Assembly: GCF_004799345.1 (NCBI RefSeq)
Contig: NZ_SSMC01000003.1
Span: 124,001 to 188,000 of the forward strand
Origin: Robertkochia marina
GTDB lineage: Bacteria; Bacteroidota; Bacteroidia; Flavobacteriales; Flavobacteriaceae
Length of the DNA stretch: 64,000 bases
Direction of reading: 5' to 3'
The notes beneath the pieces were generated by a model. That model saw only the letters and a program-made list of their open reading frames with translations, was not told the DNA's origin and did not search any database. A program made the translations under genes and the position numbers. This document shows, one piece after another, positions 8,792 to 17,871 of this stretch. Position 1 is the first letter of the stretch. Each line of letters begins with the position of its first letter.

Positions 8792-9596
8792 AGTTGAAAA
8801 TTTGTAGGGTTAAATAGGCGAAGGGTGCTGCAAATACAAGACTGTCTAAACGGTCTAGCAGACCGCCGTGCCCCGGTAAAATGGCTCCACTGTCTTTAAC
8901 CCGTGCCATTCTTTTGAATTTTGATTCAACAAGGTCGCCAAGGGTTCCTGAAATGACCACCACTATGGCCAGAATTAACCATTTAAACAAAGTTAATTCA
9001 TTACTGTATAGGAATAAAAAATAGGAGGCAATTAATGCAAATACGAAGCCGCCGAGAAAGCCTTCTATGGTTTTCTTTGGCGATACTCGCTCAAAGAGTT
9101 TGTGTTTGCCAAAGGTTCTCCCCACCAGGTAGGCGAAGGAGTCGTTTACCCAAATAAGGATGAAGATACCAATGATAATGGCCTTGGCAAACCCACCATT
9201 GCTGTAAGGTAACAAAGCCAGGAAAATACATCCGCCTCCAATGTAGAACAGGGAGATAAGAAATTTTTGTGCCTGATTATACCTGGCAGGGGTGGTGGAG
9301 TATAATTTTTTGATCATGACCAGATCGGTAGCCAGGGTGGCTGTTAAAAGAATGCAACTTACCAATAACTTTTGCTCCAACCCTCCGAGAACATAGATGT
9401 GAAACCACCAGAGAATAAGAAATGCTATAAAAATGTAATAGCCCTGAAGCCTGATGATCTTTTTAAATTCGTAAAGACAGATAATGCCGAAGATCATGAA
9501 GAGAAAATCAAAGGCATTATTACTTAAAAAAACTGCAGCCAGAAGGAGCAGGATGTACAACACGCCGGTAATCGCGCGTTTGAGGAGTTCTCGCAT
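8781..9596 (-). CDS. cdsA: Phosphatidate cytidylyltransferase
   Basis: A polytopic 271-aa inner-membrane protein with about seven hydrophobic segments. The C-terminal CDP-alcohol synthase signature is clear: LGDLVESKFKRMARVKDSG... followed by PGHGGLLDRLDS. It makes CDP-diacylglycerol from phosphatidate and CTP. It begins 1 nt after the stop of the LUD gene and overlaps psd at its other end, so the three are one transcript. Confidence 0.95.
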   Translation of the reverse strand: MRELLKRAITGVLYILLLLAAVFLSNNAFDFLFMIFGIICLYEFKKIIRLQGYYIFIAFLILWWFHIYVLGGLEQKLLVSCILLTATLATDLVMIKKLYSTTPARYNQAQKFLISLFYIGGGCIFLALLPYSNGGFAKAIIIGIFILIWVNDSFAYLVGRTFGKHKLFERVSPKKTIEGFLGGFVFALIASYFLFLYSNELTLFKWLILAIVVVISGTLGDLVESKFKRMARVKDSGAILPGHGGLLDRLDSLVFAAPFAYLTLQIFNYVS

Positions 9597-9597
9597 C

Positions 9598-10206
9598 TTA
9601 TAAATCTTCCAATAAGAGCAAATATAAGTTTTTTGAAGTACTCCCGTATGAGAGAAAATCTTTTTCTTCCTGCCGGTTGAAATGCTTTATGGTAGTAATA
9701 TTGGTCGGAATCTGGGCTTTGTTTTTAGATTTTATTCCGTGTAATCCCTCTCCTAAATTGTCAATCAACTGACTGGTAGTGGCAAAGACAATAAAGTTGT
9801 CAGGAAGGTCGTGTAATTTACTTTCTTTGATCTGGTTTGAACTGAACATTAGTGACCCGTTGTCGGCAACTAAATTTTCGCAGCGGGTAAGCAAAAGATT
9901 GGTTCCAAAACAATTTTTTCTCCCTTCCAGTTGAAAGGTTTTGAAGTGATTGATCAGTGAAGCGTCGAGACAACATACCTCTTTGGTGCTCCAGGAGTTT
10001 TCCGCAAGGATTTTCTGAAAGCACTCCAGAACCTCTTCCATGGATTCGCAGTACAGGAATTTACCGCCGTTCTTCTTGAAGTTTATAGTGAATTTCTCAT
10101 CGGTGGGTAATGGAACTTCAGGCATGAATTGGCCCCGTTCGTCGGCGACAGACGGTTTTTTATTCTTATTGTCCTTAGATCCAAAAAGTCGCTTAAGAAA
10201 GTTCAT
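9598..10206 (-). CDS. LUD domain-containing protein (LutC-like)
   Basis: The 202-aa protein fits the LUD fold of lactate-utilisation proteins: a highly charged N terminus, then LYCESMEEVLECF, CCLDASL and a C-terminal FATTSQLIDNLGEGLHG / THL-like segment (PTNITTIKHF). No cysteine cluster or Fe-S motif is present, and no lutA or lutB neighbours occur, so a role in lactate oxidation is not supported here. It is the first gene after the ftsH terminator and leads into cdsA and psd. Confidence 0.7.
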   Translation of the reverse strand: MNFLKRLFGSKDNKNKKPSVADERGQFMPEVPLPTDEKFTINFKKNGGKFLYCESMEEVLECFQKILAENSWSTKEVCCLDASLINHFKTFQLEGRKNCFGTNLLLTRCENLVADNGSLMFSSNQIKESKLHDLPDNFIVFATTSQLIDNLGEGLHGIKSKNKAQIPTNITTIKHFNRQEEKDFLSYGSTSKNLYLLLLEDL

Positions 10207-10278
10207 TTAAATAATTAGGGGAATACTATTTTTAGTGTTGTTAGCTATAAAATTAAAAATTCTATAACGATAACGTGT

Positions 10279-10312
10279 AAAAAGAGCGTAAATTTTGTAT
10301 TTACGCTCTTTT
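10279..10312 (-). terminator. Intrinsic terminator of rsfS-ftsH
   Basis: A perfect 14-bp stem AAAAGAGCGTAAAT / ATTTACGCTCTTTT with loop TTTGT. It lies 5 nt past the ftsH stop on the minus strand and is symmetric enough to act both ways. Confidence 0.9.
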
Positions 10313-10317
10313 CAATT

Positions 10318-12315
10318 TTATTCTTTCTCCTGGAGTTCTTCTTCCTTTGTTGCAGAATCACTCTCTTTGATCTCAGTCATTCCGCTTTTTTTCTCAAAAG
10401 GACGTTTTCCGAAGATCCTTTCCAGATCATCTTTAAAGATCACCTCTTTTTCCAGCAGGCGTTCTGCCAGGGTGGTGAGTTTATCTTTATTATCTTCAAG
10501 AAGTTTGATCGCGCGTTGGTATTGTTCTTCAATAATTCGCGAGATCTCCTTGTCGATCACCTTAGCCGTTTCTTCACTATATGGTTTAGAGAAATTATAA
10601 TCGGTCTGTCCGCTTGAATCATAATAGGTGAGGTTCCCGATCTCATCATTAAGACCGTAAATGGTAACCATGGCTCGTGCCTGTTTGGTTACCTTCTCCA
10701 GGTCGCTCAGGGCACCGGTAGAGATCTTGTCAAAGATCACTTTCTCTGCGGCTCTACCTCCCATGGTGGCACACATTTCATCTGCCATCTGCTCCGGACG
10801 TACAATAAGGCGCTCTTCCGGTAAATACCAGGCGGCACCAAGACTTTGGCCTCTGGGAACAATAGTAACCTTTACCAGGGGTGCAGCATGCTCCAGCAGC
10901 CAGCTAACCGTAGCGTGACCCGCTTCATGAAAGGCAATGGTTTTCTTTTCTTCAGGAGTAATAATCTTGTTTTTCTTTTCAAGTCCTCCCACAATACGGT
11001 CAACAGCATCCAGGAAATCCTGTTTGTCAACAGCCTTTTTACCCTTTCTGGCAGCGATCAATGCGGCCTCGTTACATACATTAGCGATATCAGCTCCAGA
11101 GAATCCCGGTGTTTGTTTAGCCAGGAATTCCATATCGAGTGATTCTGAATTTTTTATAGGGCGAAGATGAACCTCAAAGATCTCTTTACGCTCTCTTACG
11201 TCAGGGAGGTCCACATAAATCTGCCGGTCAAAACGTCCGGCACGCATCAAGGCTTTGTCAAGAATATCAGCCCTGTTGGTGGCGGCAAGAACAATCACAT
11301 TGGTGTTTGTGCCAAAGCCGTCCATTTCGGTTAGTAACTGGTTCAGGGTGTTTTCCCGCTCGTCATTACTTCCCGTGAAATTATTTTTGCCTCTTGCGCG
11401 ACCGATAGCATCGATCTCGTCAATGAAAATTATGGCAGGTGACTTGTCCTTGGCCTGCTTGAAGAGGTCACGTACCCTGGAGGCTCCCACCCCTACAAAC
11501 ATCTCTACAAAGTCAGATCCTGATAAGGAGAAGAAAGGTACCTTAGCCTCACCTGCAACGGCTTTGGCCAATAGGGTTTTACCGGTACCCGGAGGTCCTA
11601 CAAGGAGGGCTCCTTTTGGAATTTTACCACCCAGAGAGGTGTATTTTTCAGGGTTTTTAAGAAAGTCAACGATCTCCTGTACCTCTTCTTTAGCGCCTTC
11701 CAGCCCGGCAACATCCTTAAATGTTACCTTCATGTCTGTTTTCTCATCAAAGAGCTTTGCTTTTGATTTTCCGATATTAAAGATCTGTCCACCAGCACCT
11801 CCGGCAGCTCCTCCTGACATACGTCTCATCAGGAAAATCCAGATACCGATGATCAGCACAAAGGGCAGGAGCGTGATAAGCAGATCGGTGAAAAGATTTG
11901 ATTCGATATCAAATTTCACCTCTACATCGCTGAGGTTATTCTCGTCGATGGTCTCGGAAATGCCATTCTCAAAATTTTGAGCATCTCCGAATTTCACTAA
12001 ATACTGAGGTACCTGTGAAGCGCTTGGTAAAAAGGTTTGCCCTTGGGCGTTCTTGTGAACATCTTTTTTCAGGGCTTCTTCCGTAAGGAAAATTTTAGCG
12101 CTTTTTGTATTGTTAATGATAAGTATCTTCTCAACATCGCCATCCTCTAAAAACTGCTCCATTCTGGAAGGAGTGATCTCCGGAGGTGTAGACCAGCCAC
12201 TGCCGCCGGAAAATAACTGCATTCCAATAATGAAAAGCAAAATGATGCCATAGATCCAATAAGAACTGAATCTTGGTTTTTTCGGATTTGTATTGTTATT
12301 AGTCTCTTTTGCCAT
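10318..12315 (-). CDS. ftsH: ATP-dependent zinc metalloprotease FtsH
   Basis: A 665-aa membrane-anchored AAA+ protease. TM1 is at about residues 20-35, a periplasmic domain follows, and TM2 is at about 144-163. The AAA module has Walker A GPPGTGKT (240-247), Walker B IIFIDE (295-300) and the second region of homology [19 protein letters not shown]. The zinc site HEAGH is at 463-467. It degrades unfolded membrane proteins and short-lived regulators. It follows rsfS with a 26-nt gap and ends at a strong terminator. Confidence 0.98.
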   Translation of the reverse strand: MAKETNNNTNPKKPRFSSYWIYGIILLFIIGMQLFSGGSGWSTPPEITPSRMEQFLEDGDVEKILIINNTKSAKIFLTEEALKKDVHKNAQGQTFLPSASQVPQYLVKFGDAQNFENGISETIDENNLSDVEVKFDIESNLFTDLLITLLPFVLIIGIWIFLMRRMSGGAAGGAGGQIFNIGKSKAKLFDEKTDMKVTFKDVAGLEGAKEEVQEIVDFLKNPEKYTSLGGKIPKGALLVGPPGTGKTLLAKAVAGEAKVPFFSLSGSDFVEMFVGVGASRVRDLFKQAKDKSPAIIFIDEIDAIGRARGKNNFTGSNDERENTLNQLLTEMDGFGTNTNVIVLAATNRADILDKALMRAGRFDRQIYVDLPDVRERKEIFEVHLRPIKNSESLDMEFLAKQTPGFSGADIANVCNEAALIAARKGKKAVDKQDFLDAVDRIVGGLEKKNKIITPEEKKTIAFHEAGHATVSWLLEHAAPLVKVTIVPRGQSLGAAWYLPEERLIVRPEQMADEMCATMGGRAAEKVIFDKISTGALSDLEKVTKQARAMVTIYGLNDEIGNLTYYDSSGQTDYNFSKPYSEETAKVIDKEISRIIEEQYQRAIKLLEDNKDKLTTLAERLLEKEVIFKDDLERIFGKRPFEKKSGMTEIKESDSATKEEELQEKE

Positions 12316-12341
12316 TTAAAAATTCTAAGGTTAATAGGTTT

Positions 12342-12710
12342 TTAGCTCATGGGAACAGCCGTCATCTTGGCATCGCCCCAAAGCCCTTCGATATCATAGT
12401 ATTCGCGAATGCTTTTCTGAAATACATGAACAACAACGTTCACATAATCAATAAGCACCCACTCGGCGTTGTCAGTGCCTTCTACATGCCATGGTTTGTC
12501 TTTAATTTCTCGGCTGACTGTTTTTTGGATAGAATTTACAATGGCATTTACCTGTGTGTTGGAAGTTCCATTGCAGATGACGAAGTAATCGCAAACCGTG
12601 TTGTCTAATTCTCTTAAATCTAAAATATTAACATCCTTCCCTTTTACTTCCTCAATCCCTTTTAAGATATATGTGATCAACTGATCTGCACTACTGCTCG
12701 TTTTTGCCAT
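12342..12710 (-). CDS. rsfS: Ribosomal silencing factor RsfS
   Basis: The 122-aa product matches the RsfS/YbeB/DUF143 family, which binds uL14 and blocks subunit joining when nutrients are low. Diagnostic stretches are DYFVICNGTSNTQVNAI, WHVEGTDNAEWVLIDYVNVVVHVF and YYDIEGLWGDA. It is the first gene of the leftward rsfS-ftsH pair and diverges from birA. Confidence 0.95.
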   Translation of the reverse strand: MAKTSSSADQLITYILKGIEEVKGKDVNILDLRELDNTVCDYFVICNGTSNTQVNAIVNSIQKTVSREIKDKPWHVEGTDNAEWVLIDYVNVVVHVFQKSIREYYDIEGLWGDAKMTAVPMS

Positions 12711-12801
12711 TAAAAAAAGTTATTTTCACAAAGTTATTATTTTTTTGTTTTTAGGACTACCTCCGTTAACATAAGATTACAGATTAAATGTAGTACTCGT
12801 C

Positions 12802-13533
12802 ATGAATTTAATCAAACTTGATGCCATTGATTCGACCAACACCTATTTAAAACAGTTGGTCACGCAAACTGCTCCCAAGGATTATACGGTGGTAATGACT
12901 CGCGAACAAACCGGCGGCAGGGGGCAGATGGGTACCAAATGGATCTCAGAACCCTCCAGGAACCTAACGTTTAGCTTGTATAAGCAGATCAATCACCTCG
13001 AGCCCGAACAGCAATTTTATATCAGTATGGTGATCTCTCTTGCGGTTTTTGATGTCCTGGAGAGTTTTAATATCCCCAATGTAAAGATCAAATGGCCTAA
13101 CGACATTTTGTCAGCAAACAAGAAGGTTGGAGGTATTTTGATAGAAAATATACTGCGGGAAGGCCGCATGTCGGCTGCCATAATCGGGGTGGGACTCAAT
13201 CTCAACCAGTTGGAATTTCCGGGTCTTATCAATGCTTCTTCCCTGAAAAAGATCACCGGGGTGCATTATGTGAGAGAAGAGGTGCTCTACAAGATCATAG
13301 ATCGATTTCGGTTCTACGTACCCTGGGTGGCCGGGAAAGAATTTGATAAGTTGAGGGCACTATATGAATCACGTCTCTTTAGAAAGGATAAGCCTTCAAC
13401 CTTTAAAGACCGCGACGGCAAACTCATTATGGGGTTTATTAAAGGGGTTGACCAGGACGGTAAGCTCAGGGTACTGCTGGAAGATGAAGTAATGCAGTCG
13501 TTCGAGTTGAAGGAGTTGACATTGCTTTATTAA
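12802..13533 (+). CDS. birA: Biotin--[acetyl-CoA-carboxylase] ligase
   Basis: A 243-aa biotin protein ligase lacking the N-terminal winged-helix domain, so it modifies biotin carboxyl carrier protein but should not repress biotin genes. Visible motifs are the nucleotide-binding loop RGQMGTKWISEP (normally GRGRxGxxW), IKWPNDIL and GGILIE. A short C-terminal SH3-like domain (MGFIKGVDQDGKLRVLLEDE) is present. It is monocistronic and diverges from rsfS. Confidence 0.93.
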   Translation: MNLIKLDAIDSTNTYLKQLVTQTAPKDYTVVMTREQTGGRGQMGTKWISEPSRNLTFSLYKQINHLEPEQQFYISMVISLAVFDVLESFNIPNVKIKWPNDILSANKKVGGILIENILREGRMSAAIIGVGLNLNQLEFPGLINASSLKKITGVHYVREEVLYKIIDRFRFYVPWVAGKEFDKLRALYESRLFRKDKPSTFKDRDGKLIMGFIKGVDQDGKLRVLLEDEVMQSFELKELTLLY

Positions 13534-13534
13534 A

Positions 13535-13566
13535 GAGCTAAGGAGCTAAGGAGCTAAGGAGCGAAG
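13535..13566. repeat. Tandem repeat GAGCTAAG x4
   Basis: Four consecutive 8-bp units, the last changed to GAGCGAAG, start one base after the birA stop codon. The following AT-rich stretch to about 13652 resembles the sequence at 14258-14306 on the other side of the gpx gene. Confidence 0.8.
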
Positions 13567-13653
13567 GGGTGAAAAGCAAATTCCAAACTTTAAACTCGTC
13601 TTTGAAAATGAAACCCTTTCCTCAAAACTGAAACTCGTTCCTCAAACTAAAAC

Positions 13654-14136
13654 TTACCTATTCATTACGCGTTGAATGTAGGCTTCCATTTTTTCAGGTT
13701 TGGTGGTCGGAGAAAATCGTTTTATGGGTTTTCCCTTTTTATCGATGATGAACTTGGTGAAATTCCATTTGATCCGGCTTCCGAATAACCCTCCGGATAG
13801 GTGAGATTTCAGGTATTTGAAAAGTGGGTGGGCATTTACCCCGTTTACTCTCACCTTGTCAAACATTGGGAAGCTTACTCCGTAATTCAGCTCACAGAAT
13901 TCTTTGATCTCTTCAGATGAGCCGGATTCCTGTTTGCCGAATTGATTACAGGGGAATCCAAGCACCACCAGGCCTTCATCCTTGTACTTCTGATAAAGCT
14001 TTTCCAGCCCGGCATATTGAGGGGTAAAGCCGCATTTACTGGCCGTGTTCACTACGATAACGGTCTTACCCTTGAATTGTTCCATATTGAGGGGCTCTCC
14101 GCTGATCGTTTTGGCTTCGAAATCGTAGAAGGTCAT
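13654..14136 (-). CDS. Glutathione peroxidase family thiol peroxidase
   Basis: The 160-aa protein has the glutathione-peroxidase fold. The catalytic site is a cysteine, not selenocysteine, in [16 protein letters not shown]; the second motif [12 protein letters not shown] and the tryptophan motif [11 protein letters not shown] complete the catalytic set. Bacterial members usually use thioredoxin to reduce peroxides. There is no signal peptide, so it is cytoplasmic. Its upstream region on the minus strand is occupied by six 8-bp tandem repeats starting 5 nt from the ATG, which could affect expression. Confidence 0.92.
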   Translation of the reverse strand: MTFYDFEAKTISGEPLNMEQFKGKTVIVVNTASKCGFTPQYAGLEKLYQKYKDEGLVVLGFPCNQFGKQESGSSEEIKEFCELNYGVSFPMFDKVRVNGVNAHPLFKYLKSHLSGGLFGSRIKWNFTKFIIDKKGKPIKRFSPTTKPEKMEAYIQRVMNR

Positions 14137-14141
14137 AGCTT

Positions 14142-14189
14142 GGTTATGCGGTTATGCGGTTATGCGGTTATGCGGTTACGCGGTTATGC
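14142..14189. repeat. Tandem repeat GGTTATGC x6
   Basis: Six 8-bp units (the fifth is GGTTACGC) in the region just upstream of the gpx start codon. Copy-number change here would alter the leader or promoter spacing without touching a reading frame. Confidence 0.85.
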
Positions 14190-14307
14190 CGTTTTGCCTG
14201 ACGGCAGAGACGAAGAGGTGAAGTCGCAAAGGGGCGATGGAGGTTGATAGTAAATACCCAAATTCTAAACTTTGTCCCTGAAACTCGTCCCTCAAACTCA
14301 AAACTCT

Positions 14308-14700
14308 TTACAGCTTGGCCATGTTGGCAGTAAGGGTATTGATAAAGGTGGTAATGGGTCCTTTGATCATCATGCCCATCATAGCGTTGAATTCTCCGTG
14401 AAAAGTAAGGGAGGCTTCACTGCTGTTTTCTCCTGTTTCAGAAATGTCGGCGGTCAGGGTGAAGGGAAGTTTGTCTGATGCAGCTCCCAGAACGATCTTG
14501 TCGTTAGGTTGTTTTTCCTTGATCACAAGTACGATCTCCGGCATGCCGGACAAGGCGAACAAGAATTTTTCATCGCCGAGTATTTCAAACTTACTGGTAT
14601 TCTCAGGCATTAATTTTTCAAAATTCTTCACATCTGCTAAAAAATTATACAATTCTTCAGCAGTAAGGTTTACCTGGGTTTTTGGAGTATCTATGGTCAT
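14308..14700 (-). CDS. SRPBCC (START-like) family protein
   Basis: A 130-aa single-domain protein of the SRPBCC helix-grip fold. It opens with a polyketide-cyclase-like strand and helix (VNLTAEELYNFLADVKNFEKLMP), has alternating beta strands in the middle, and ends with a long amphipathic helix (IKGPITTFINTLTANMAKL). The ligand is unknown. It follows pyrE by 9 nt on the same strand and is likely cotranscribed with it. Confidence 0.75.
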   Translation of the reverse strand: MTIDTPKTQVNLTAEELYNFLADVKNFEKLMPENTSKFEILGDEKFLFALSGMPEIVLVIKEKQPNDKIVLGAASDKLPFTLTADISETGENSSEASLTFHGEFNAMMGMMIKGPITTFINTLTANMAKL

Positions 14701-14709
14701 TTTTTCAGT

Positions 14710-15348
14710 TTATTTCCAAGTGTCAGGAGCTTTCCTCCAGTCTTGTAAGGTACTTAATTCTTTCTCACTAATATATTGGGTATCTACAGCCTGCTCCAGC
14801 AAGTGTTCGTAATTGCTTAGCGTGTGAAGCTGCAGATTGCGATCTTTAAAATTGGTCTCCGAGATTTCAAATCCGTAGCTGAAAATAGCGATCATCCCTT
14901 TTACATTTGCGCCCGCATTCTCAAGGGCAGTTACCGCATTGAGACTGCTTTTACCGGTACTGATCAGGTCTTCAACCACCACAACTTTAGCCCCTTTGTC
15001 CAGCGCCCCTTCAATCTGATTGCCTCTACCGTGTTTTTTAGGTTCAGGTCGCACATATACAAAGGGCAGGTTCAGGTATTCAGCTACCAACATGCCGATC
15101 CCGATAGCCCCGGTGGCTACCCCTGCAATTACATCAGGCTTGCCGTAAAGCTCTTCGATCTGTTTTCCCATTGCCTCGCGTAAGTAGTTTCTTATTGGAG
15201 GATAGGATAAAACGATACGGTTGTCACAGTAAATTGGAGATTTCCAGCCTGATGCCCAGGTGAAAGGATTTTTTGGATTCAACTTTATTGCCTTTATTTG
15301 CAACAAAAGTTCTGCTGTTTTCCTGGCGGTATCTTTGTTTAAAATCAT
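14710..15348 (-). CDS. pyrE: Orotate phosphoribosyltransferase
   Basis: Adds PRPP to orotate in UMP synthesis. The 212-aa product has the PRPP loop VVVVEDLISTGKSSLNAV, the catalytic loop region KKHGRGNQIEG, and the orotate-contacting FTWASGWKSPIYCDNR. I chose ATG 15348 (MILNKDTARKT); the frame is open further upstream but that part is the antisense of the NUDIX gene. A -7 box TACATTTG lies only 4 nt before this ATG, suggesting a leaderless mRNA. Confidence 0.95.
   Translation of the reverse strand: MILNKDTARKTAELLLQIKAIKLNPKNPFTWASGWKSPIYCDNRIVLSYPPIRNYLREAMGKQIEELYGKPDVIAGVATGAIGIGMLVAEYLNLPFVYVRPEPKKHGRGNQIEGALDKGAKVVVVEDLISTGKSSLNAVTALENAGANVKGMIAIFSYGFEISETNFKDRNLQLHTLSNYEHLLEQAVDTQYISEKELSTLQDWRKAPDTWK
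15330..15337 (+). promoter_or_regulatory. -7 box candidate for the NUDIX gene
   Basis: TATCTTTG matches TAnnTTTG exactly; ATGs follow at 15347, 15350 and 15356. It lies inside the first codons of pyrE on the other strand. The nearest TTTG is 29 nt upstream, which is too far for a standard -33 element. Confidence 0.4.
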
Positions 15349-15352
15349 GATG

Positions 15353-15360
15353 CAAATGTA
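15353..15360 (-). promoter_or_regulatory. -7 box candidate for pyrE
   Basis: On the minus strand TACATTTG, an exact match, followed by CATC and then the pyrE ATG. No clear TTTG at the -33 spacing. On the plus strand the same bases contain the ATG of the NUDIX gene at 15356. Confidence 0.5.
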
Positions 15361-15958
15361 TGAAGTTTTTGTAAATGCGCGCCGCATTTTTTTGACCTCT
15401 GAGCTGACGAAGGAAACCGATTTTAAGCTGTTTCTTATGGATACTTTTGATATTGAGGAGGTGGTGGAGCAACTTGAAAAAGGTAAGATCAAGGAGGCCA
15501 GGATCTATCATCCTGATCCGGAGGCCTTATTAAAGAATTTCATTAAAAAAGTTCCCCTTGTGGTGGCTGCTGGCGGCAGAGCTGTCAACGCAGATGGCGA
15601 TACCTTGTTCATATTTCGAAACAAGAAATGGGACCTTCCGAAGGGAAAGGTAGATAAGGGTGAAACCATTCCTGATGCTGCCATAAGAGAGGTAGAGGAA
15701 GAGACCGGGGTGAAAAAACTTAAGATCGATCACTTTCTCCATAAGACCTATCATATTTTCAAGCGCAACGGGGTTTATAAGCTAAAAGAAACACATTGGT
15801 ATCAAATGCGTACCAAGTATACAGGCAAGCTTAAGCCTCAATGCAATGAAGGTATAGAGGTGGCCACATGGCTTAGTGACAAAGAGATTCCAAAGGCTTT
15901 AGAGAATTCTTACGCCAATATTCAGGGATTCTTTAAAGAAGAAATGACTACGGTTTAA
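15356..15958 (+). CDS. NUDIX hydrolase
   Basis: The 200-aa protein has a complete NUDIX box (GKVDKGE, then REVEEETG), in a beta-sheet core that begins around VVAAGGRAVNADGDTLFIF. It hydrolyses a nucleoside diphosphate linked to another moiety; the substrate is not predictable. About 65 N-terminal residues precede the NUDIX domain. I place the start at ATG 15356 (MYEVFVNARR); ATG at 15347 or 15350 is possible. It faces pyrE head to head with essentially no intergenic space, and its 3' end overlaps the M14 peptidase gene by 11 nt. Confidence 0.88.
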   Translation: MYEVFVNARRIFLTSELTKETDFKLFLMDTFDIEEVVEQLEKGKIKEARIYHPDPEALLKNFIKKVPLVVAAGGRAVNADGDTLFIFRNKKWDLPKGKVDKGETIPDAAIREVEEETGVKKLKIDHFLHKTYHIFKRNGVYKLKETHWYQMRTKYTGKLKPQCNEGIEVATWLSDKEIPKALENSYANIQGFFKEEMTTV

Positions 15959-17675
15959 CTATTCGCAATACGGGGTATCTAAGGTGTGCCTTTTCATAGT
16001 TCTCAGAATTTTTATGCAGCCAGTCTAACTGGGCATACCAGCTATTTGCAAATTCAGGCTCCTTTGCCTTCTTCTCCCTGAAAGTCTTAGCGAGATCGGG
16101 ATCAGTTTCCAGGAGTTCCCTTGCCTTATCTTCCCAGACATAGGGAGAAAATCCTTCTTTCTGTTGCAAGATGGTATCAAAGAAATTCCAGTTAAAAAAG
16201 GAATCTGCAGCTTCCGGTTCGAGGGTCTCCAGCAGGTAGCGAATGCCGGGTTGTTTTACCGGGATCAGATAATAACTTCCTGCGGATATGTTTTTGGTCA
16301 GGGTGTTTACCTTGACAGAAGTATTTGTGTGCAGGTAGTGACCTTCATAGGCCGAGCGCCTGGTGTCGTAATTGTCTATGATATACGTTTCAACCATCAG
16401 GGTAGTGTCTCGGTTCAACCGCTCCATTTGGATCCCGTTTGCCTGAAGGCGCTCCGTTACATTATGCCATCCAACGGGCAGGAGGTAGGCCTCCGGAATG
16501 CGAACCTCTTTGACAGGCTTAAATACATCACGGTATTCCACCGGTTTTACAAAGGGTTGATTTCGATCATATTTGAGGCGTTGCAGCCCCGTTACCTCGC
16601 TTTTGATCATTTTACCTTCGTACCCTTTGAAGTTCAGGATACGGTGTTGGGTAGTGTCATTCTCCCATGTAAGGGGGTAGGTTTCTGCATTGTAAAGTTC
16701 TTCCAGGCGTTTTGTTCGAACCGCTTTAATTTCTTCATGTCGCTCATCGATAATGGCAAGCATGGCCGACATAAGTGCATAGGTGCCTTCAACCCTGGGT
16801 TTATAAGGCTTAAGCATATGGGTTTCTACCATCATGCCAAGGGTGTTCCATAGGGTGGTGTATCCTGTGGAGTACCTGGGCGAATCAAAAAATTGAGAAA
16901 ACCCTTTTTCCGGTACATTGTTGAATACGTTCACGTAGGGCGTAATATCCCAATGCTCATTTTCCAGTTCCTTTTCCAATTCAGGACGTAATACCTCATG
17001 TAAATAATTTCCTGCAACACCACCTAATTTGTTATGCTGGGTAAACAGGTGGGTCAGGGTGTATTGATAGTCGGCGCCATTACTTACATGGTTGTCAATA
17101 AATACGTCAGGGTTCAGTTTTTGAAAGATCTGAGCGAAGGTCTTGGCATTTCTGGTGTCTGATTTTATAAAATCCCGGTTGAGATCAAAGTTTCTTGCAT
17201 TTCCTCTGAAACCGTAGGCTTCAGGCCCGTTTTGGTTGGTTCGGCTGGTGCTGTTTCTGTTCAGGGCTCCCCCGATATTGTACACAGGAATCGCCGCTAC
17301 GATCGTATTCTTTGGGGCGTTGATCTTTCCCGTTGCCAGGTCTCTGAACAGCATCATGGTGGCATCAATACCATCAGGTTCTCCGGGATGAATACCGTTA
17401 TTTATAAGAAGTACCAGGGGGGCTTCAACCCTGAGTGTGCTGGGGGTGTAGGTAACCAGATGCAGCGGATTACCGCTGTCGGTGTTTCCTTCCTCTGTAA
17501 TAGAGATCTCCTCGAAGGCTCCGGCTAATTTATGGTAATAGTCGATTACCTGCCGGTATTCCGGAGTTTCAGTTCCTTTAGACGATTCAAAAAGGGTCGT
17601 AAACGAAGTGTCTTGCTTCTGTGCCTGTGTAAAAACAACTGAAAAGAGCAGAAGGAAAATAATGGCTGATCTCAA
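15948..17675 (-). CDS. M14 family zinc carboxypeptidase, exported
   Basis: A 575-aa secreted peptidase with a signal peptide (about 1-18, ...SVVFTQAQ). The zinc site is read from NGIHPGEPDG (His and Glu ligands) and FIDNHVSNGADYQY (third His); RNFDLNRDFIK is the substrate-binding region. The C-terminal 250 residues have no family I can name. The start codon is TTG at 17675, with no better ATG nearby. It probably trims peptides in the periplasm or outside the cell. Its 3' end overlaps that of the convergent NUDIX gene. Confidence 0.87.
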   Translation of the reverse strand: MRSAIIFLLLFSVVFTQAQKQDTSFTTLFESSKGTETPEYRQVIDYYHKLAGAFEEISITEEGNTDSGNPLHLVTYTPSTLRVEAPLVLLINNGIHPGEPDGIDATMMLFRDLATGKINAPKNTIVAAIPVYNIGGALNRNSTSRTNQNGPEAYGFRGNARNFDLNRDFIKSDTRNAKTFAQIFQKLNPDVFIDNHVSNGADYQYTLTHLFTQHNKLGGVAGNYLHEVLRPELEKELENEHWDITPYVNVFNNVPEKGFSQFFDSPRYSTGYTTLWNTLGMMVETHMLKPYKPRVEGTYALMSAMLAIIDERHEEIKAVRTKRLEELYNAETYPLTWENDTTQHRILNFKGYEGKMIKSEVTGLQRLKYDRNQPFVKPVEYRDVFKPVKEVRIPEAYLLPVGWHNVTERLQANGIQMERLNRDTTLMVETYIIDNYDTRRSAYEGHYLHTNTSVKVNTLTKNISAGSYYLIPVKQPGIRYLLETLEPEAADSFFNWNFFDTILQQKEGFSPYVWEDKARELLETDPDLAKTFREKKAKEPEFANSWYAQLDWLHKNSENYEKAHLRYPVLRIVKP

Positions 17676-17817
17676 AATAGCTATAAACTTTAGTTAGGGT
17701 CTCAAAAATAGATAATTTGTGCACAACGAAGGGCGTAACAGCAAGCTCAAAACAAGGAATGTTGTTCCGGTATTTTGTAGGTGTCTGATTAACAGGAAGC
17801 TGTATCCGGGTTGTATT

Positions 17818-17849
17818 CCTTGTACATCCAAAAAATTGAAGTAGTTTTG
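17818..17849 (+). promoter_or_regulatory. Promoter of the sulP gene
   Basis: CTTG (17819-17822), 19-nt spacer, TAGTTTTG (17842-17849), 22 nt before the ATG. This is a near-consensus Bacteroidota promoter. Confidence 0.65.
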
Positions 17850-17871
17850 CACCTTCAAAAATTACAGGTTC

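Noticed and set aside
9598-10206. Lactate-utilisation operon around the LUD protein
   Set aside because: No lutA, lutB or lactate permease genes are near; the neighbours are phospholipid genes.
12721-12801. Promoter for birA in the rsfS-birA gap
   Set aside because: TTTG is present but the corresponding -7 position reads TAACATAA, with three mismatches in the conserved half.
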